DNA of 7,282 bases from assembly GCA_946480695.1 (NCBI GenBank), contig CAMLKG010000063.1:1-7282 (forward strand). The letters run 5' to 3'. Each line of letters starts with the position of its first letter. Position 1 is the first letter of the stretch. Under the pieces are notes generated by a model. That model was not told the origin of the DNA. It did not search any database and saw only the letters and a program-made list of their open reading frames with translations. Shown here in pieces: positions 1 to 6,686 of this stretch. A program made the translations under genes and the position numbers. Origin of the DNA: an uncultured Cellvibrio sp. GTDB lineage: Bacteria; Pseudomonadota; Gammaproteobacteria; Pseudomonadales; Cellvibrionaceae.

Positions 1-2310
1 TTAAATAATTTTGTATTCAAGCCGGCACGTATAGATGTCATCCAGGGCGGTACCCAAACTACCATTCAGGATTTTCCGGGCCGTTGCGGATATTGGCATG
101 TGGGAGTGCCGACTTCCGGTCCCTTTGATAGTTATTCATTCCGGTTAGGCAACCGTTTGTTGGAAAACGAGGAGTCTGCCGCTGGCCTGGAAATAACCTT
201 GCAAGGGCCAATTTTGAAATTCGGTTGCGCAACAACAATTATTATCACCGGTGCCAGCATTGATGCGAAGCTGGACGGCACTCCTATTCCGCTATTTGAA
301 GTTATTTCGATCAAATCCGGCCAGCAATTACAGCTTGGGCGAATTACCACCGGCGCGCGCGCTTATCTCTGTGTGGCGGGTGGTATTCAATGCCCGGATT
401 ACCTGGGAGCAAAATCCACTTTCACCCTCGGCCAATTCGGTGGGCATAATGGTCGGGCATTACGTGCGGGGGATGTGCTCGCGCTCGCACACAACTGCAA
501 TAAAGGAATCAGATCGCAGCCGGCTCCGAAAGGATTGCTTCCTGATATTGGCAATGCATGGCAATTGCGTGTCATTTACGGGCCTCACGGAGCACCGGAT
601 TTTTTTACCGCAAAAGATATTTCCACCTTTTTCGAAACCGATTGGGAAGTGCATTACAACTCCAGCCGTACCGGCGTACGCCTGATCGGTCCCAAACCTG
701 AATGGGCGCGCAGTTCCGGCGGCGAAGCAGGTATGCATCCCTCCAATATCCATGACAATGCCTATGCTTTCGGGACAGTGGATTTTACCGGCGACATGCC
801 CGTTATCCTCGGGCCCGACGGCCCATCCCTCGGCGGCTTTGTTTGCCCGGCAACGGTGATAAGCGCCGATTTATGGAAACTCGGGCAAGTACGCGCGGGC
901 GATAAAATTCGTTTTATTCCTGTCACCATCAATGATGCAGTTGAGATTGAAAAAAAGCAAAACGAGTCTCTCCGGCAATTGCAATATATTCCGCACTCCT
1001 GGCAACCGGCGAGAATCCATTCTCCCGTTGTAAAAACATTATCCGCACAAGAATTTGGCGAAGATATTGTGTATCGCGTCGCTGGCGATCATTTTCTGTT
1101 GGTGGAGTACGGCGCATTAGCGCTGGATATTAAATTGCGCTTCCGCGCCCATGCGCTAATGCAATGGCTGGAAAAAAATAACCTAGATGGATTAGCTGAA
1201 TTGACGCCGGGTATCCGTTCACTACAAATTCATTACGATAGCCAGAAATTACCGCTGGAGGCCCTACTCTCGCATCTGGAACATGCGGAAAAGGCACTAA
1301 CGCAAGAGCTGGCGCAGCTCAGCGTTCCTTCGCGCATAATCCATTTACCGTTAAGTTGGAACGACGAAGCCTGCCAGCTTGCTATTGAAAAATATATGCA
1401 ATCGGTACGAGCAAACGCTCCCTGGTGCCCGAGCAACCTGGAATTTATTCGCCGTATAAATGGATTAGATTCAATTCAGGATGTGAAAAATATTTTGTTC
1501 TCCGCATCCTATTTAGTAATGGGCTTGGGTGACGTCTATCTGGGAGCACCGGTAGCTACACCGGTTGATCCTCGCCATCGCCTGGTAACCACCAAATACA
1601 ATCCGGCAAGGACCTGGACTGCGGAAAACTCTGTCGGCATTGGCGGCTCCTATTTATGCGTCTATGGCATGGAGGGCCCAGGAGGTTACCAGTTTGTCGG
1701 TCGCACATTACAAATGTGGAACCGCTACCGTCAAACTAACGCCTTTAAACAACCATGGCTATTAAATTTCTTTGATCAAATTCGCTTCTACGAAGTTAGC
1801 GCTGATGAACTGAAAAAAATTCGCCGCGATTTTCCACTGGGGCGTTACGACATTAACATCGAAGAGGGGCATTTCAGTTTAAGCGAGTATGAAAACTTTA
1901 TCGCCGCTCATAAAACTGATATAGGAATATTCACCCATCAACGTGAAAAAGCCTTTGATGAAGAACTGGCCCGCTGGCATGCCGACGGCCAGTTCAATTA
2001 CGAACAGGAGCAAATCATCGAAAGCGAAAGCGAAATGCAATTTCCCGAACATGCAACTCGAGTGGATAGCCCCGTCTCCGGCAGCGTATGGCAGACCCGG
2101 GCCAACATTGGCCAGGAAGTTAAGGCGGGCGATATATTGTTGATCCTCGAATCCATGAAAATGGAAATCAACATCAGCGCCCCATGCGCCGGCAAAGTTA
2201 CGCACCTGTTAAAGAATGAGGGCGCGCGGGTCCAGGCGGGACAGACACTGGTGGTGCTGGAAGCCGCTGGAGGACGTGGGAAGGAAGCTATAGTCGCGGC
2301 GACGGGTTGA
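1..2310 (+). CDS. Urea/guanidine carboxylase, 3' part (carboxyltransferase and biotinyl domains); 5' end outside window
   Basis: The frame is open from base 1 (visible protein 769 residues), so the GTG at 100 is internal and the gene starts upstream. Enzymes of this family (about 1200 residues) carboxylate urea or guanidine with ATP and bicarbonate in the cytoplasm; allophanate hydrolase, not seen here, completes the pathway. Visible residues about 10-310 form the KipA/AHS2-like half of the carboxyltransferase (GGTQTTIQDFPGR near the start, GVPTSGPFD, then FTGDMPVILGPDGPSLGGF). Residues about 355-575 are the KipI/AHS1-like half (GGSYLCVYGMEGPGGYQFVGRT in substance, GGYQFVGRT at 561-569). Residues about 685-755 are a biotinyl domain with ESMKMEI; the biotinylated Lys is residue 720 (bases 2158-2160). 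The biotin carboxylase domain must lie upstream. Asp261, in TVDFTGDMP, is where urea-specific yeast enzymes have Asn as I recall, which favours guanidine. A 15-residue tail follows the usual VVLE end. Family assignment is very secure; substrate is inference. Confidence 0.96.
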   Translation, partial: LNNFVFKPARIDVIQGGTQTTIQDFPGRCGYWHVGVPTSGPFDSYSFRLGNRLLENEESAAGLEITLQGPILKFGCATTIIITGASIDAKLDGTPIPLFEVISIKSGQQLQLGRITTGARAYLCVAGGIQCPDYLGAKSTFTLGQFGGHNGRALRAGDVLALAHNCNKGIRSQPAPKGLLPDIGNAWQLRVIYGPHGAPDFFTAKDISTFFETDWEVHYNSSRTGVRLIGPKPEWARSSGGEAGMHPSNIHDNAYAFGTVDFTGDMPVILGPDGPSLGGFVCPATVISADLWKLGQVRAGDKIRFIPVTINDAVEIEKKQNESLRQLQYIPHSWQPARIHSPVVKTLSAQEFGEDIVYRVAGDHFLLVEYGALALDIKLRFRAHALMQWLEKNNLDGLAELTPGIRSLQIHYDSQKLPLEALLSHLEHAEKALTQELAQLSVPSRIIHLPLSWNDEACQLAIEKYMQSVRANAPWCPSNLEFIRRINGLDSIQDVKNILFSASYLVMGLGDVYLGAPVATPVDPRHRLVTTKYNPARTWTAENSVGIGGSYLCVYGMEGPGGYQFVGRTLQMWNRYRQTNAFKQPWLLNFFDQIRFYEVSADELKKIRRDFPLGRYDINIEEGHFSLSEYENFIAAHKTDIGIFTHQREKAFDEELARWHADGQFNYEQEQIIESESEMQFPEHATRVDSPVSGSVWQTRANIGQEVKAGDILLILESMKMEINISAPCAGKVTHLLKNEGARVQAGQTLVVLEAAGGRGKEAIVAATG

Positions 2311-2441
2311 ACGAGGCGCCCGCGCCCTTAAATACGATAGCCTTTACCTATAATGTTTCTATAGACGGCGAAGGACACATAACTGATACTCGCGCGGCGT
2401 ATTTTGTTCATTGGCATGGAATCACCCTAGAAAGGTATTAA
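2307..2441 (+). CDS. Possible small ORF (44 residues) between the carboxylase and the binding protein
   Basis: A TTG at 2307 overlaps the carboxylase stop (TTGA). The frame then runs to a TAA at 2439-2441 that directly abuts the ATG of the next gene, so the ORF exactly fills what would otherwise be the only large gap in the operon. The other two forward frames are closed by stops. The product would start (L/M)NEAPAPLNTIAFTYNV, contain DGEGHITDT and end with AYFVHWHGITLERY. It has no signal peptide or membrane segment. I do not recognise it. The HWHG string resembles the copper-binding motif of multicopper oxidases, but the surroundings do not match that family. Evidence against a gene: a rare TTG start, no clear Shine-Dalgarno in the bases just upstream, and a length that could stay open by chance. 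It could also be a remnant of a longer gene. No other evidence supports translation. Confidence 0.35.
   Translation: MNEAPAPLNTIAFTYNVSIDGEGHITDTRAAYFVHWHGITLERY
2327..2354 (+). promoter_or_regulatory. Possible internal sigma70-like promoter upstream of the binding-protein gene
   Basis: A perfect TATAAT lies at 2349-2354. A poor -35 candidate, CTTAAA, lies at 2327-2332, giving a 16 nt spacer. It would start transcription about 80 nt upstream of the binding-protein ATG and could let the transporter and Sco/cupredoxin genes be expressed apart from the carboxylase. The site overlaps the possible small ORF. A lone -10 hexamer in AT-rich DNA is weak evidence. Confidence 0.2.
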
Positions 2442-3485
2442 ATGAACCCTGGCGACCCCACATCTACCTACTTCCAACAGCGTAGAAAACTATTATTAGG
2501 TATGGCTGCGGCTTCACTTCCCTTTGGTTTGTCCTCATGTTCAAGCAATGAGGAGAGCAAGGCGTTAGTGGTAGGCGGCCTGCCTGTAACCTGCAACCTG
2601 ACATTACCCGTGGCCTGCGTTGCCAATTCTTTGGCTGGCGCGCCAACCAATCCCCAGGGCATAGGTTTCCAGTACAGTAAGTACAGCGGTTGGCCGGAAA
2701 TCAAAGAGTCGTTAATGACCGGGCGCATTCAAGCCGCCTATATGTTGGCACCGCTGGTCATGGATCTCACAACAAAAAAGATTCCGCTCAAAATTGTTTC
2801 CCTGGGACACAGGTCCGGTGCGGTGATTATGGTACGCACGGACTCCAGTTATACAAGCTTCAGCCAATTGAAAGGCAAGCGCATTGCAATCCCGAGTCGC
2901 TTTGCGGTCGATTTTTTATTTTTGCGCAAAATGCTGGCGCAGGAAGGCATGACCCATAACGATATTGAAATTATCGAAATGCCGCCGCCAGATATGCCTG
3001 CCGCACTTTACGCTAACGCCGTTGATGCCTACTGCACCGGCGAGCCCTTTGGGGCTGCGGCACAAAAAGCGGGCTATGCGCGCCCCTTACGGATGACGCG
3101 CGACGAGTGGCGCAATTACATTTGCTGCGTACTAACCGTGCGCGAGGAATTAATTCAAACGCAACCGGAAGTCGTACAGGATTTGGTGAACCATGTGATG
3201 GGTGCCGGCGCCTGGCTGGACCAGGGCATGGTGAATCGCGAAAAAGCCGTGCAAATTGCCGCCGGTCGCCAGTTCTTCAACCAAGACCCCAACATCATCC
3301 GTTTCGTGATGGAAAACCCCGAAGACCGGGTGACCTATGGTGATATGCGCATGATCAAGGATGAATTTAATGAATTGATGGAGCTGTCCATCGCAGCGGG
3401 TACCCTGGGCAAACCGGTTGCATTTGAAAGCTATGTGGACGAAAGGTTTACCCACAATGCCAAACCTGTTGCTATTACCATTTAG
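2442..3485 (+). CDS. NitT/TauT-type ABC transporter substrate-binding lipoprotein
   Basis: The product (347 residues) is a periplasmic binding protein of the nitrate/sulfonate/taurine (NrtA/SsuA/TauA) superfamily, usual in length. An RR pair at 14-15 followed by KLLLG gives a Tat-like signal, though the Tat consensus is incomplete. It leads into a lipobox, L30-S-S-C33, so the mature protein should be lipid-anchored at Cys33. Family features include the early VGGLPVTCNLTLP strand, GWPEIKESLMTGRIQAAYML in the first lobe, the QLKGKRIAIPSRFAVDFLFL hinge region and the GEPFG motif (Glu201-Phe203) lining the cleft. The ATG is preceded by AAAGG (2431-2435) at 6 nt, a good ribosome binding site. It lies behind the carboxylase and in front of Sco/cupredoxin and the matching permease and ATPase, so it probably captures the carboxylase substrate (guanidine, urea or a related compound). 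Ligand cannot be read from sequence. It is unlike the Urt-type urea binding proteins. Confidence 0.9.
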   Translation: MNPGDPTSTYFQQRRKLLLGMAAASLPFGLSSCSSNEESKALVVGGLPVTCNLTLPVACVANSLAGAPTNPQGIGFQYSKYSGWPEIKESLMTGRIQAAYMLAPLVMDLTTKKIPLKIVSLGHRSGAVIMVRTDSSYTSFSQLKGKRIAIPSRFAVDFLFLRKMLAQEGMTHNDIEIIEMPPPDMPAALYANAVDAYCTGEPFGAAAQKAGYARPLRMTRDEWRNYICCVLTVREELIQTQPEVVQDLVNHVMGAGAWLDQGMVNREKAVQIAAGRQFFNQDPNIIRFVMENPEDRVTYGDMRMIKDEFNELMELSIAAGTLGKPVAFESYVDERFTHNAKPVAITI

Positions 3486-3500
3486 TGTCAGGATTTGATC

Positions 3501-4118
3501 ATGATTCGAATGATTTTATTGGTTGCGCTTTGCATAACAATGTCGGAAAACGTTGCTGCCGGAAATAGCACAACAAACACTGCTGAATTGAAATCCGGTG
3601 TATTTGAACCACCCCGCATGGCACCGGATTTTTCCCTGCCAAGTTCACTCAATAACCTGTTCACCCTTAGTGCGCAGCGCGGCAAAATTTTAGTGTTGGG
3701 TTTTGGTTTTAGCCACTGTCCCAATTTTTGTCCTATGACGCTTGCCAATCTCGCGCAAACCTATAAAAATCTCGGGCCTCTGGCTGATCAAGTTCAAGTG
3801 GTTTATGTAACTGTCGATCCGGAGCGCGACACCCCTGCGCGCCTGCGCGAATATCTAAGCAATTTTAATCCACATTTTATTGGTGTTACCGGCTCCACCG
3901 AAGAGCTGGCAGCCGTACGGCAGGCCTACGGGATAATGGCAAAAAAAGAAATGCATAAGAATGGCGGGACATATGATGTGCATCACTCATCGTATATTTA
4001 TTTGATTGACCGCGAGGGTTTGCTACGTGCACTGGTACCTTTTGGCAAAAGTGCTGGCGATATAACCCACGACATCAAAATACTGCTGCACGATAAAAAC
4101 CAACAGGCGGCATTATGA
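3501..4118 (+). CDS. Sco1/SenC-family periplasmic thioredoxin-fold protein (copper chaperone type)
   Basis: I choose ATG 3501 (205 residues) because AGGA at 3490-3493 sits 7 nt upstream; a TTG at 3495 would crowd it. Residues 1-20 form a secretion signal ending VAA (18-20), a plausible signal peptidase I site, so the protein should be periplasmic. The Sco fold follows: APDFSL (41-46), a strand ending GFGFSHC, the CxxxC copper/redox pair Cys73 and Cys77 (CPNFCP), the VTVDPERDTP segment (103-112), and the conserved His in YDVHHSSYIYLID (His162; His161 is an extra one). All three classical copper ligands are therefore present. Sco proteins deliver copper to the CuA site of cytochrome oxidase or act as thiol reductants. 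No oxidase gene is nearby, so the likely partner is the cupredoxin-like protein whose gene overlaps this one by 4 nt (ATGA). Finding it inside an ABC importer operon is unusual. Confidence 0.93.
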   Translation: MIRMILLVALCITMSENVAAGNSTTNTAELKSGVFEPPRMAPDFSLPSSLNNLFTLSAQRGKILVLGFGFSHCPNFCPMTLANLAQTYKNLGPLADQVQVVYVTVDPERDTPARLREYLSNFNPHFIGVTGSTEELAAVRQAYGIMAKKEMHKNGGTYDVHHSSYIYLIDREGLLRALVPFGKSAGDITHDIKILLHDKNQQAAL

Positions 4119-4531
4119 AAATTGCCGGTACTATCGCAATAGCCGTGACCTCCGCTGCATTGGTTATTGTTTTAATTTTCGCCTTTATTCCGGTTCACTA
4201 TGATTCGCGCGAGGAAATTTTCGAAATCCCCAAGGGGACCTGGGCACAACGGATGGCAGGCAACACGGTAAATATTTTGCCCGACCAGATTTATTTAGCG
4301 TTAGGAGTACGTGATTTGCTAGTGTTACGCAACCTGGATGATGTGCCGCAAATGTTTGGGCCCACACTCATTATGCCGGGGCAAAGCTTCAAATTGCCAT
4401 TTGAATTAGCGTCGGAGTATGACTTCGCATGTACGGCGCACGCGAGTGGGCAAATGCGGGTCGTAGTTGATCCGGAACCCTCACCGGGATGGAATCGCTT
4501 GCGGTGGCGAATTAAAAATTTATTTCGTTAA
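4115..4531 (+). CDS. Membrane-anchored cupredoxin-like protein with altered copper site
   Basis: The product has 138 residues; its ATG overlaps the Sco stop (ATGA), suggesting translational coupling. Residues about 5-26 are a single hydrophobic segment without a lipobox, so it is probably an uncleaved anchor or signal with the rest in the periplasm. The C-terminal half resembles a cupredoxin domain: strand LLVLRNLDDVPQMFGP (68-83), MPGQSFKLPF (87-96), then the ligand loop CTAHASGQM with Cys106, His109 and Met114. That Cys-x2-His-x4-Met spacing equals plastocyanin's. The position before MFG, where this family normally has the first His ligand (VPH), is Gln79. Copper may therefore be bound abnormally or not at all. 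The protein ends in a basic, Trp-containing tail (WNRLRWRIKNLFR). The likely role is a copper or electron-transfer partner of the adjacent Sco protein. Fold is fairly secure; function is unknown. Confidence 0.75.
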   Translation: MKIAGTIAIAVTSAALVIVLIFAFIPVHYDSREEIFEIPKGTWAQRMAGNTVNILPDQIYLALGVRDLLVLRNLDDVPQMFGPTLIMPGQSFKLPFELASEYDFACTAHASGQMRVVVDPEPSPGWNRLRWRIKNLFR

Positions 4532-4555
4532 CCTTCTTGGGAACATTTAAATAAT

Positions 4556-4560
4556 AAAGG
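4556..4560 (+). promoter_or_regulatory. Ribosome binding site deciding the permease start
   Basis: AAAGG is the only good Shine-Dalgarno match before the permease. It stands 8 nt from GTG 4569 but only 2 nt from GTG 4563. The second GTG is therefore the better start, giving a protein two residues shorter that begins MIKIKK. Confidence 0.5.
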
Positions 4561-4568
4561 TAGTGGAT

Positions 4569-5327
4569 GTGATTAAAATCAAAAAAATAATACCACCGTT
4601 AGCGCTGATCACCACGCTAATTGCAATCTGGTGGTCGGTGGTGGTTAAAACCGATAGTGTAATTTTCCCAACCCCGTTGCAAGTCATCACCGGTACAATG
4701 GAATTAGTTGAAGATGGTACATTATGGGAACACATAAGCTCGTCATTAATGCGCGTCGGCATTGGCTTTCTGCTGGCAGTAGTTATTGCAATTCCGTTAG
4801 GGTTATGGATGGGCCGCGTTGATGGCGCCTACGCTACCTTGAACCCTGTCTTTCAAATTATGCGTCCCATCTCACCAATCGCCTGGATTCCACTGGCAAT
4901 TCTCTGGTTTGGGGTTGGCAATGCATCACCGATATTTTTGATTTTTATCGCGGCGGTATTTCCGTTAATTGTACAAACCGCCGCGGGTGTCCATACCATT
5001 GAGCCGCGCTACCTAAATGCGGCGGAAAACTTTGGTGTGTCACGTTACAAGCTTTATCGGCAAGTGGTAATTCCTGCGGTACTGCCCGATTTAATTGTAG
5101 GCATGCGCATTTCCCTGGGCGTTGCATGGCTGGTGGTAGTGGCGGCGGAAATGATTGCGTTGCGCTCCGGCCTCGGGTACATGATTATGGATTCACGTAA
5201 TGCGGGTAACCGCTATGATTTGGTTATTGCCGGCATGATTATTATTGGCGTCATCGGACTTTTGCTGGACGGCCTGATGCGGTTGATGGAAGGGCATAAA
5301 TCAGTAAGGTGGCGTTATGACCGATAA
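4569..5327 (+). CDS. NitT/TauT-type ABC transporter permease
   Basis: The product (252 residues from GTG 4569) is an inner-membrane permease of the SsuC/TauC/NrtB type, of normal length. A basic N-terminus is followed by a first membrane helix (about 10-27). Further hydrophobic segments lie around 62-82, 100-137, 182-198 and 218-236. The cytoplasmic EAA-type coupling loop is clear at about 151-180 (AAENFGVSRYKLYRQVVIPA then VLP), the site that docks on the ATPase. IFPTPLQVI near residue 32 and RPISPIAWIPLAILWFG near 99-115 are typical of the family. It would form the channel for substrate handed over by the lipoprotein encoded at 2442-3485. The 3' end overlaps the ATPase gene by 11 nt. The gap to the cupredoxin gene is 37 nt, AT-rich and without an obvious terminator. 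Substrate is not determined by sequence. Confidence 0.93.
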   Translation: MIKIKKIIPPLALITTLIAIWWSVVVKTDSVIFPTPLQVITGTMELVEDGTLWEHISSSLMRVGIGFLLAVVIAIPLGLWMGRVDGAYATLNPVFQIMRPISPIAWIPLAILWFGVGNASPIFLIFIAAVFPLIVQTAAGVHTIEPRYLNAAENFGVSRYKLYRQVVIPAVLPDLIVGMRISLGVAWLVVVAAEMIALRSGLGYMIMDSRNAGNRYDLVIAGMIIIGVIGLLLDGLMRLMEGHKSVRWRYDR

Positions 5328-6060
5328 GATTGTTATCCAGAATATTAAAAAGAGTTTTTCCTCGGGCAGTGAATCCAAAACGGTAATTGACGGCATTAAC
5401 CTCACCATTGCGGATGGAGAATTTATAGCCATTGTCGGCCCATCCGGTTGCGGCAAATCCACATTAATGAAAATGATCGCCGGATTTCTACCACCCGATG
5501 CAGGCAGTATTGCTGTCGATGGTGTTGAGCGTAAAGGCCCAAACGCTAACGGCATATTGATTTCCCAGAATGGCTCGGTTTTCCCCTGGTTAACCGTACA
5601 ACAAAATTTAATGTTCGGCTTGAATGATGAGCATACCGATAAAGCAGCGGTTGCGGATCACTATGCGGACCTGGTGGGACTGAAAGGTTTTGAACAACAT
5701 TATCCGCGCGAGTTATCCGGCGGCATGTTGAAACGCGCCGAAATCGCACGGGCGCTCGCTGTCAAACCGGAAATCCTGTATATGGATGAACCCTTTTCCG
5801 CGCTGGATGCATTAATGAGTTTACGCATCCGTACCGAGTTACTGCGAATTTTGGAAGAGGAACGACACACCGTTATCCTAATCACCCACGACGTGGAAGA
5901 AGCCGTTCATTTGGCAAATCGCGTGGTAGTGCTCTCCAATCGCCCGGCAACCATCCAAACCATTTTTGATGTGCCCTTTGCACACCCACGAAAATTATCT
6001 GACCCCGCCCTACAAAAATTGCGCGACGATATTTTGCGTGAGCTGGGTATTGAGGTGTAA
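5317..6060 (+). CDS. NitT/TauT-type ABC transporter ATP-binding protein
   Basis: The product (247 residues) is the cytoplasmic ATPase of the importer, close in type to SsuB/TauB/NrtD. All nucleotide-binding motifs are present: Walker A GPSGCGKST (41-49), Q-loop Gln84 in ISQNGSVFPW, signature LSGGMLKR (133-140), Walker B ILYMDEP with Asp157 and Glu158, D-loop SALD (161-164) and switch His191 in LITHDVEEA. It should therefore be catalytically competent. The signature carries MLKR where many relatives have QRQR or MRQR, a small variation. The ATG lies inside the permease gene (11 nt overlap) with AAGGTGG at 5306-5312 as a ribosome binding site, so the two subunits are probably translationally coupled. 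It is the last gene of the plus-strand run. Confidence 0.96.
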   Translation: MTDKIVIQNIKKSFSSGSESKTVIDGINLTIADGEFIAIVGPSGCGKSTLMKMIAGFLPPDAGSIAVDGVERKGPNANGILISQNGSVFPWLTVQQNLMFGLNDEHTDKAAVADHYADLVGLKGFEQHYPRELSGGMLKRAEIARALAVKPEILYMDEPFSALDALMSLRIRTELLRILEEERHTVILITHDVEEAVHLANRVVVLSNRPATIQTIFDVPFAHPRKLSDPALQKLRDDILRELGIEV

Positions 6061-6117
6061 CGAGGTTGGTGCTGTGCAGGTGCCGGGTTTGATTAACCCT
6101 TTTACTTGTCATCACTG

Positions 6118-6155
6118 ACCACCGAAACTGGACAAGTGTGTCCGGTTTCGGTGGT
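6118..6155. repeat. Long near-perfect inverted repeat after the ABC operon
   Basis: The left arm ACCACCGAAACTGGAC (6118-6133) pairs with the right arm GTCCGGTTTCGGTGGT (6140-6155): 16 bp with one T-G wobble, extendable by one A-T pair to a 4 nt loop. It begins 58 nt after the ATPase stop. A short T-run (6167-6171) follows only 12 nt beyond the stem, so it is a poor textbook terminator. It may still end or stabilise the operon transcript, or be a repeated palindromic element. Confidence 0.7.
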
Positions 6156-6181
6156 GATATTGATCATTTTTGAGCAGATAT

Positions 6182-6209
6182 AAAAAAGCCCGAAATTTCC
6201 GGGCTTAAT
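6182..6209 (-). terminator. Rho-independent terminator for the minus-strand genes, possibly bidirectional
   Basis: Arms AAGCCCG (6186-6192) and CGGGCTT (6200-6206) form a 7 bp GC-rich stem with a 7 nt loop. Read on the minus strand the stem runs directly into six T (complement of A 6182-6187), the classic intrinsic terminator. On the plus strand it is followed by TTAATAATT, a weaker tract that could also help to stop the ABC operon. It lies about 100 nt after the stop of the DUF2007-like gene and separates two converging units. Confidence 0.85.
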
Positions 6210-6309
6210 AATTGAGTGTTTAGGTAGCATCCCAAACTCTATAAATCAGCTATTTTAAAATTTCAATGCTGCTCTGGTTTCAATTCTTATTCATAGCGGT
6301 ATTACCAAT

Positions 6310-6663
6310 TTATGCTATAAATTTTATGGCTACAGCTACAACGGCGATAAAAATTAACGCAATCATTCCCATCTTAAAGAAAGCCTTTGTCAGTATATTT
6401 AAAGAAGATTCGTTAGCTGATCTTTCAATATTAACCATCTCCTCCAAAGATAACGGGTTTTCCACTTGGTGGTTTCTATCCCTCATAAGATGAAGCGCAT
6501 CATCAAATTGCGAATCAAGAATTATCCACAAGCCAACCTCCACGCCAGTTTTCATACCAGCCAAGCCACGATCAGACATATGAATAGCAATACCCCTGGA
6601 TTTTAAAAATTCGCCTTTTTGGTAAATATCATCACATGTAGCAGTTGTAATTAACAGTTTCAT
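6310..6663 (-). CDS. DUF2007-like small membrane-tail protein; candidate Rhs immunity protein
   Basis: The product has 117 residues. An AGGGGA ribosome binding site (6670-6675) lies 6 nt before the ATG. The N-terminal part (about 1-65) has the pattern of DUF2007 domains: MKLLITTATCDDIYQKGEFL, then a GIAIHMSD turn, then an EVGLWIILDSQFDDALHLM strand and helix. A polar linker with ENPLSLEEM follows. Residues about 96-116 form one hydrophobic helix near the C-terminus (MGMIALIFIAVVAVAIKFIA), so the protein is probably tail-anchored with the domain in the cytoplasm. It lies 23 nt after the Rhs gene on the same strand. That is the usual place of the immunity gene of a polymorphic toxin, and immunity is my inference. 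DUF2007 proteins otherwise have a vague signal-transduction label, so an unrelated housekeeping role is possible. The region is more AT-rich than the ABC operon. Confidence 0.8.
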   Translation of the reverse strand: MKLLITTATCDDIYQKGEFLKSRGIAIHMSDRGLAGMKTGVEVGLWIILDSQFDDALHLMRDRNHQVENPLSLEEMVNIERSANESSLNILTKAFFKMGMIALIFIAVVAVAIKFIA

Positions 6664-6686
6664 ACTCGTTCCCCTACAATGATTAA

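Noticed and set aside
2364..2438. HWHG string in the small ORF as a fragment of a multicopper oxidase
   Set aside because: Only four residues match; the flanking residues lack the rest of the oxidase cupredoxin pattern and no oxidase domain follows.
3150..3455. Minus-strand ORF of 101 codons within the binding-protein gene
   Set aside because: It overlaps a well-supported gene fully, with no independent signal for expression.
2442..6060. Urt-type (UrtABCDE) urea transporter
   Set aside because: The binding protein, permease and single ATPase have NitT/TauT features; Urt systems have two branched-chain-type permeases and two ATPases.
6118..6155. Insertion sequence ends or a MITE
   Set aside because: No transposase remnant, target duplication or second copy is visible in the window; the palindrome alone is not enough.
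6266..6493. Plus-strand ORF of 75 codons opposite the DUF2007-like gene
   Set aside because: It mirrors the minus-strand coding frame, has no ribosome binding site and shows no family features.
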